Positions 62,150 through 64,000 of a DNA stretch of 64,000 bases are shown here, one piece after another. How positions within the stretch are numbered: position 1 is the stretch's first letter; the number at the start of each line of letters is the position of its first letter. The stretch lies in assembly GCA_023052935.1 (NCBI GenBank), contig CM041293.1, positions 174,397,600-174,461,599 on the forward strand, read 5' to 3'. The stretch is from Piezodorus guildinii (Eukaryota; Arthropoda; Insecta; Hemiptera; Pentatomidae). Position numbers and translations under genes: made by a program. The notes beneath the pieces are model-generated. The model saw only the letters and a list, made by a program, of their open reading frames with translations, was not told the DNA's origin and did not search any database.

Positions 62150-63815
62150 ATTTTGGTTTATTATTTTCAATAATCAACCTTTGTAATCGACCAAAAAAAA
62201 AAAAAGAAAAAAAGACCCCTGCTCAAAATTTGAGGGTTTACGTTTCAAGATGCGTAGAATCCGAATAACAAAAAAAAATCCGTTTGTCCGCCATCCGCCC
62301 TCCGCGGCATTTCTCCGAAACTACTGTACCATTTTTTTTAAATTCACCACTAAAATACTAGTTCATTCAACGATGATCCTAACACCTAGGATGTTGATAT
62401 CAGCTGGTTAGTTTTAAACTGGCGTCTGATTAAAAGGATTTTATTCAATAACTCAGTTATTTTTGAAAATAGAAAAAAAAGTATTAAGTGTTTTTAACCA
62501 AAAAACCGCGAATAATTTTGTAAAAGTGAAAAAAGAAAATAAACCAAAAATTGAAATTTAACACATAAATACTCATACACTCATAACTCAGTTATTTTTG
62601 ACGATAGAGAAAAGTATGTATACAGTTTTAGAATCAGTAAAGCGCGATAAACAAAAAAAAAAAAAAAAAAAAAAAAAGAATTCTCACCTCTATATACGCT
62701 TGTAACTACGTTATTTTCGAAGATAGAAAAAAAAAAGGTTTATTGTTTTTTAACGAAACAGCCGCGAATAATTATATAAAAGAGAAAAAATAAAATAAAC
62801 CAAAAATTGAAATTTAACACATAAATACTCATACGCTCATAACTCAGTTATTTTTGACGATAGAGAAAAGTATGTATACAGTTTTAGAATCAGTAAAGCG
62901 CGATAAACAAAAAAAAAAAAAAAAAAAAAAAAAGAATTCTCACCTCTATATACGCTTGTAACTACGTTATTTTCGAAGATAGAAAAAAAAAAGGTTTATT
63001 GTTTTTTAACGAAACAGCCGCGAATAATTATATAAAAGAGAAAAAATAAAATAAACCAAAAATTGAAATTTAACACATAAATACTCATACGCTCATAACT
63101 CAGTTATTTTTGACTAGAGAGTATGTATACAGTTTTAGAATCAGTAAAGCGCGATAAACAAAAAAAAAAAAAAAAAAAAAAAAAAAATTCTCACCTCTAT
63201 ATACGCTTGTAACTACGTTATTTTCGAAGATAGAAAAAAAAAAGGTTATTGTTTTTTAACGAAACAGCCGCGAATAATTATATAAAAGAGAAAAAATAAA
63301 ATAAACCAAAAATTGAAATTTTACTCATAAATACGCTCATAACTCAGTTGTTTTGACGATAGAGAAAAGTATACAGTTTTAGAATCAGTAAAGCGCGATA
63401 AATAAATAAAATAAAATATTCATTTGTATAATCAAGTAACATATTATAATAGATGTAATTACACCAAAAAATCGGTTATTATTGAAGATTGAGAAATTCG
63501 AAAAGATATCATCTTATATGGTCAAGCCACAACTTATTAGAGATGTGATTCCTGATAACTCGGTTATTATTGATGATAAAGATAAAATGTTAGGTTTTCT
63601 GGAATCAGGAAATTTTATTTGAATGAAAATCGAAAGAAAATAAAATGAAATAGTAACGCAGTCCTTATAAATGCTTTTGGTTCATTATTTTCAATAATCA
63701 ACCTTTGTAATTGAAAGAAAAAAAAAAAAAAAAAAATTACCAATGCTCAAAATTTGAGAGCTTACGATTCCCAAAACGCGTAGAATCCGAATAACGAATA
63801 AAAAAAAATTCGTTT
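62150..63815. repeat. 256-bp tandem array with flanking direct repeats
   Basis: Unit starts (AAACCAAAAATTGAAATT) lie at 62541, 62797, 63053 and 63303: two units of 256 bp, one of 250 and a partial. Each unit has two related halves, one with CATAACTCAGTTATTTTTGA and TCAGTAAAGCGCGATAAAC plus a poly(A) run, the other with CTTGTAACTACGTTATTTTC and ACAGCCGCGAATAATTA. A ~140-bp block with TTATTTTCAATAATCAACCT and GCGTAGAATCCGAATAAC flanks the array at ~62150-62290 and ~63670-63815 as direct repeats. Confidence 0.85.
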
Positions 63816-64000
63816 TTCCTAATAAATAAATGAATAAATACAAAAAAGCTTTTAGTGTCATTTGATAGAGAATTAAATTTTGGATCAAATTAAAAAAGAA
63901 TCATTGAATTTGGTAAACAACTAGCTTAGATATTGCGTTTTGAAATCAGTGTAGTGTTATGATATGATGCTTTGAATTAGTGCTTTTCATATTACTTAAT

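Noticed and set aside
62541..63415. Array of small genes or RNA genes
   Set aside because: No open frame or polymerase III signals conserved between units; homopolymer-rich satellite-like DNA.

Overview
The window is AT-rich eukaryotic DNA from an arthropod, most likely a hemipteran insect. The grounds are the density of Jockey/RTE LINEs, mariner, PIF/Harbinger, Penelope-like and Helitron-type elements and tRNA-derived SINEs, plus short coding exons with GT/AG introns. I cannot fix the species; a planthopper-like genome is a guess from general resemblance. There is no bacterial-style gene organisation and no CRISPR array.

Two host genes can be supported, both on the minus strand. (1) 20497 to 9036: the first three coding exons of an SLC46-type (proton-coupled folate transporter-like) major facilitator protein. 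They are GC-richer than their surroundings and are separated by introns full of transposons. The C-terminal half is not in the window. (2) 61674 to about 46985: a gene of about 18 very short exons (21-73 nt) encoding a signal-peptide protein of about 287 residues made almost only of Gly, Ser and His, ending in a Ser/Asp/Lys tail. Every internal exon from the third onward is phase 1-1 and a multiple of 3 nt, so each is a self-contained cassette. The gene has a TATA box, tandemly duplicated exons, two visibly decayed exons and a plausible terminal exon with a poly(A) signal. No gene symbol is assigned. It is the most interesting object in the window.

Layout: 1-9.0 kb LINE fragments, Helentron-like repeats, a mariner remnant. 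9.0-20.5 kb SLC46 exons, with a Harbinger element (TAG target duplication) that itself contains a Penelope fragment, a second RTE-like LINE, and a palindromic mariner in intron 1. 20.5-30.5 kb Gypsy integrase tail, minus-strand CR1/Jockey-like LINE, a large Penelope palindrome and a three-level nest of Jockey / long-TIR element / Jockey. 31-46.9 kb degraded Jockey copies, a 1.17-kb foldback element with tandem subrepeats in its arms, SINEs, a LINE inserted in a SINE, a second mariner remnant and a tandem pair of Helitron remnants. 47-61.7 kb microexon gene with repeats in its introns. 62.1-63.8 kb a 256-bp tandem array.

The interspersed repeats have no joint function. Their target-site duplications and nesting give a relative order of insertion, and several (palindromic mariner, foldback, Penelope palindrome) would give long hairpin RNA if transcribed. 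Exon boundaries were read by eye from splice consensus, phase and codon continuity; none is confirmed by transcripts.
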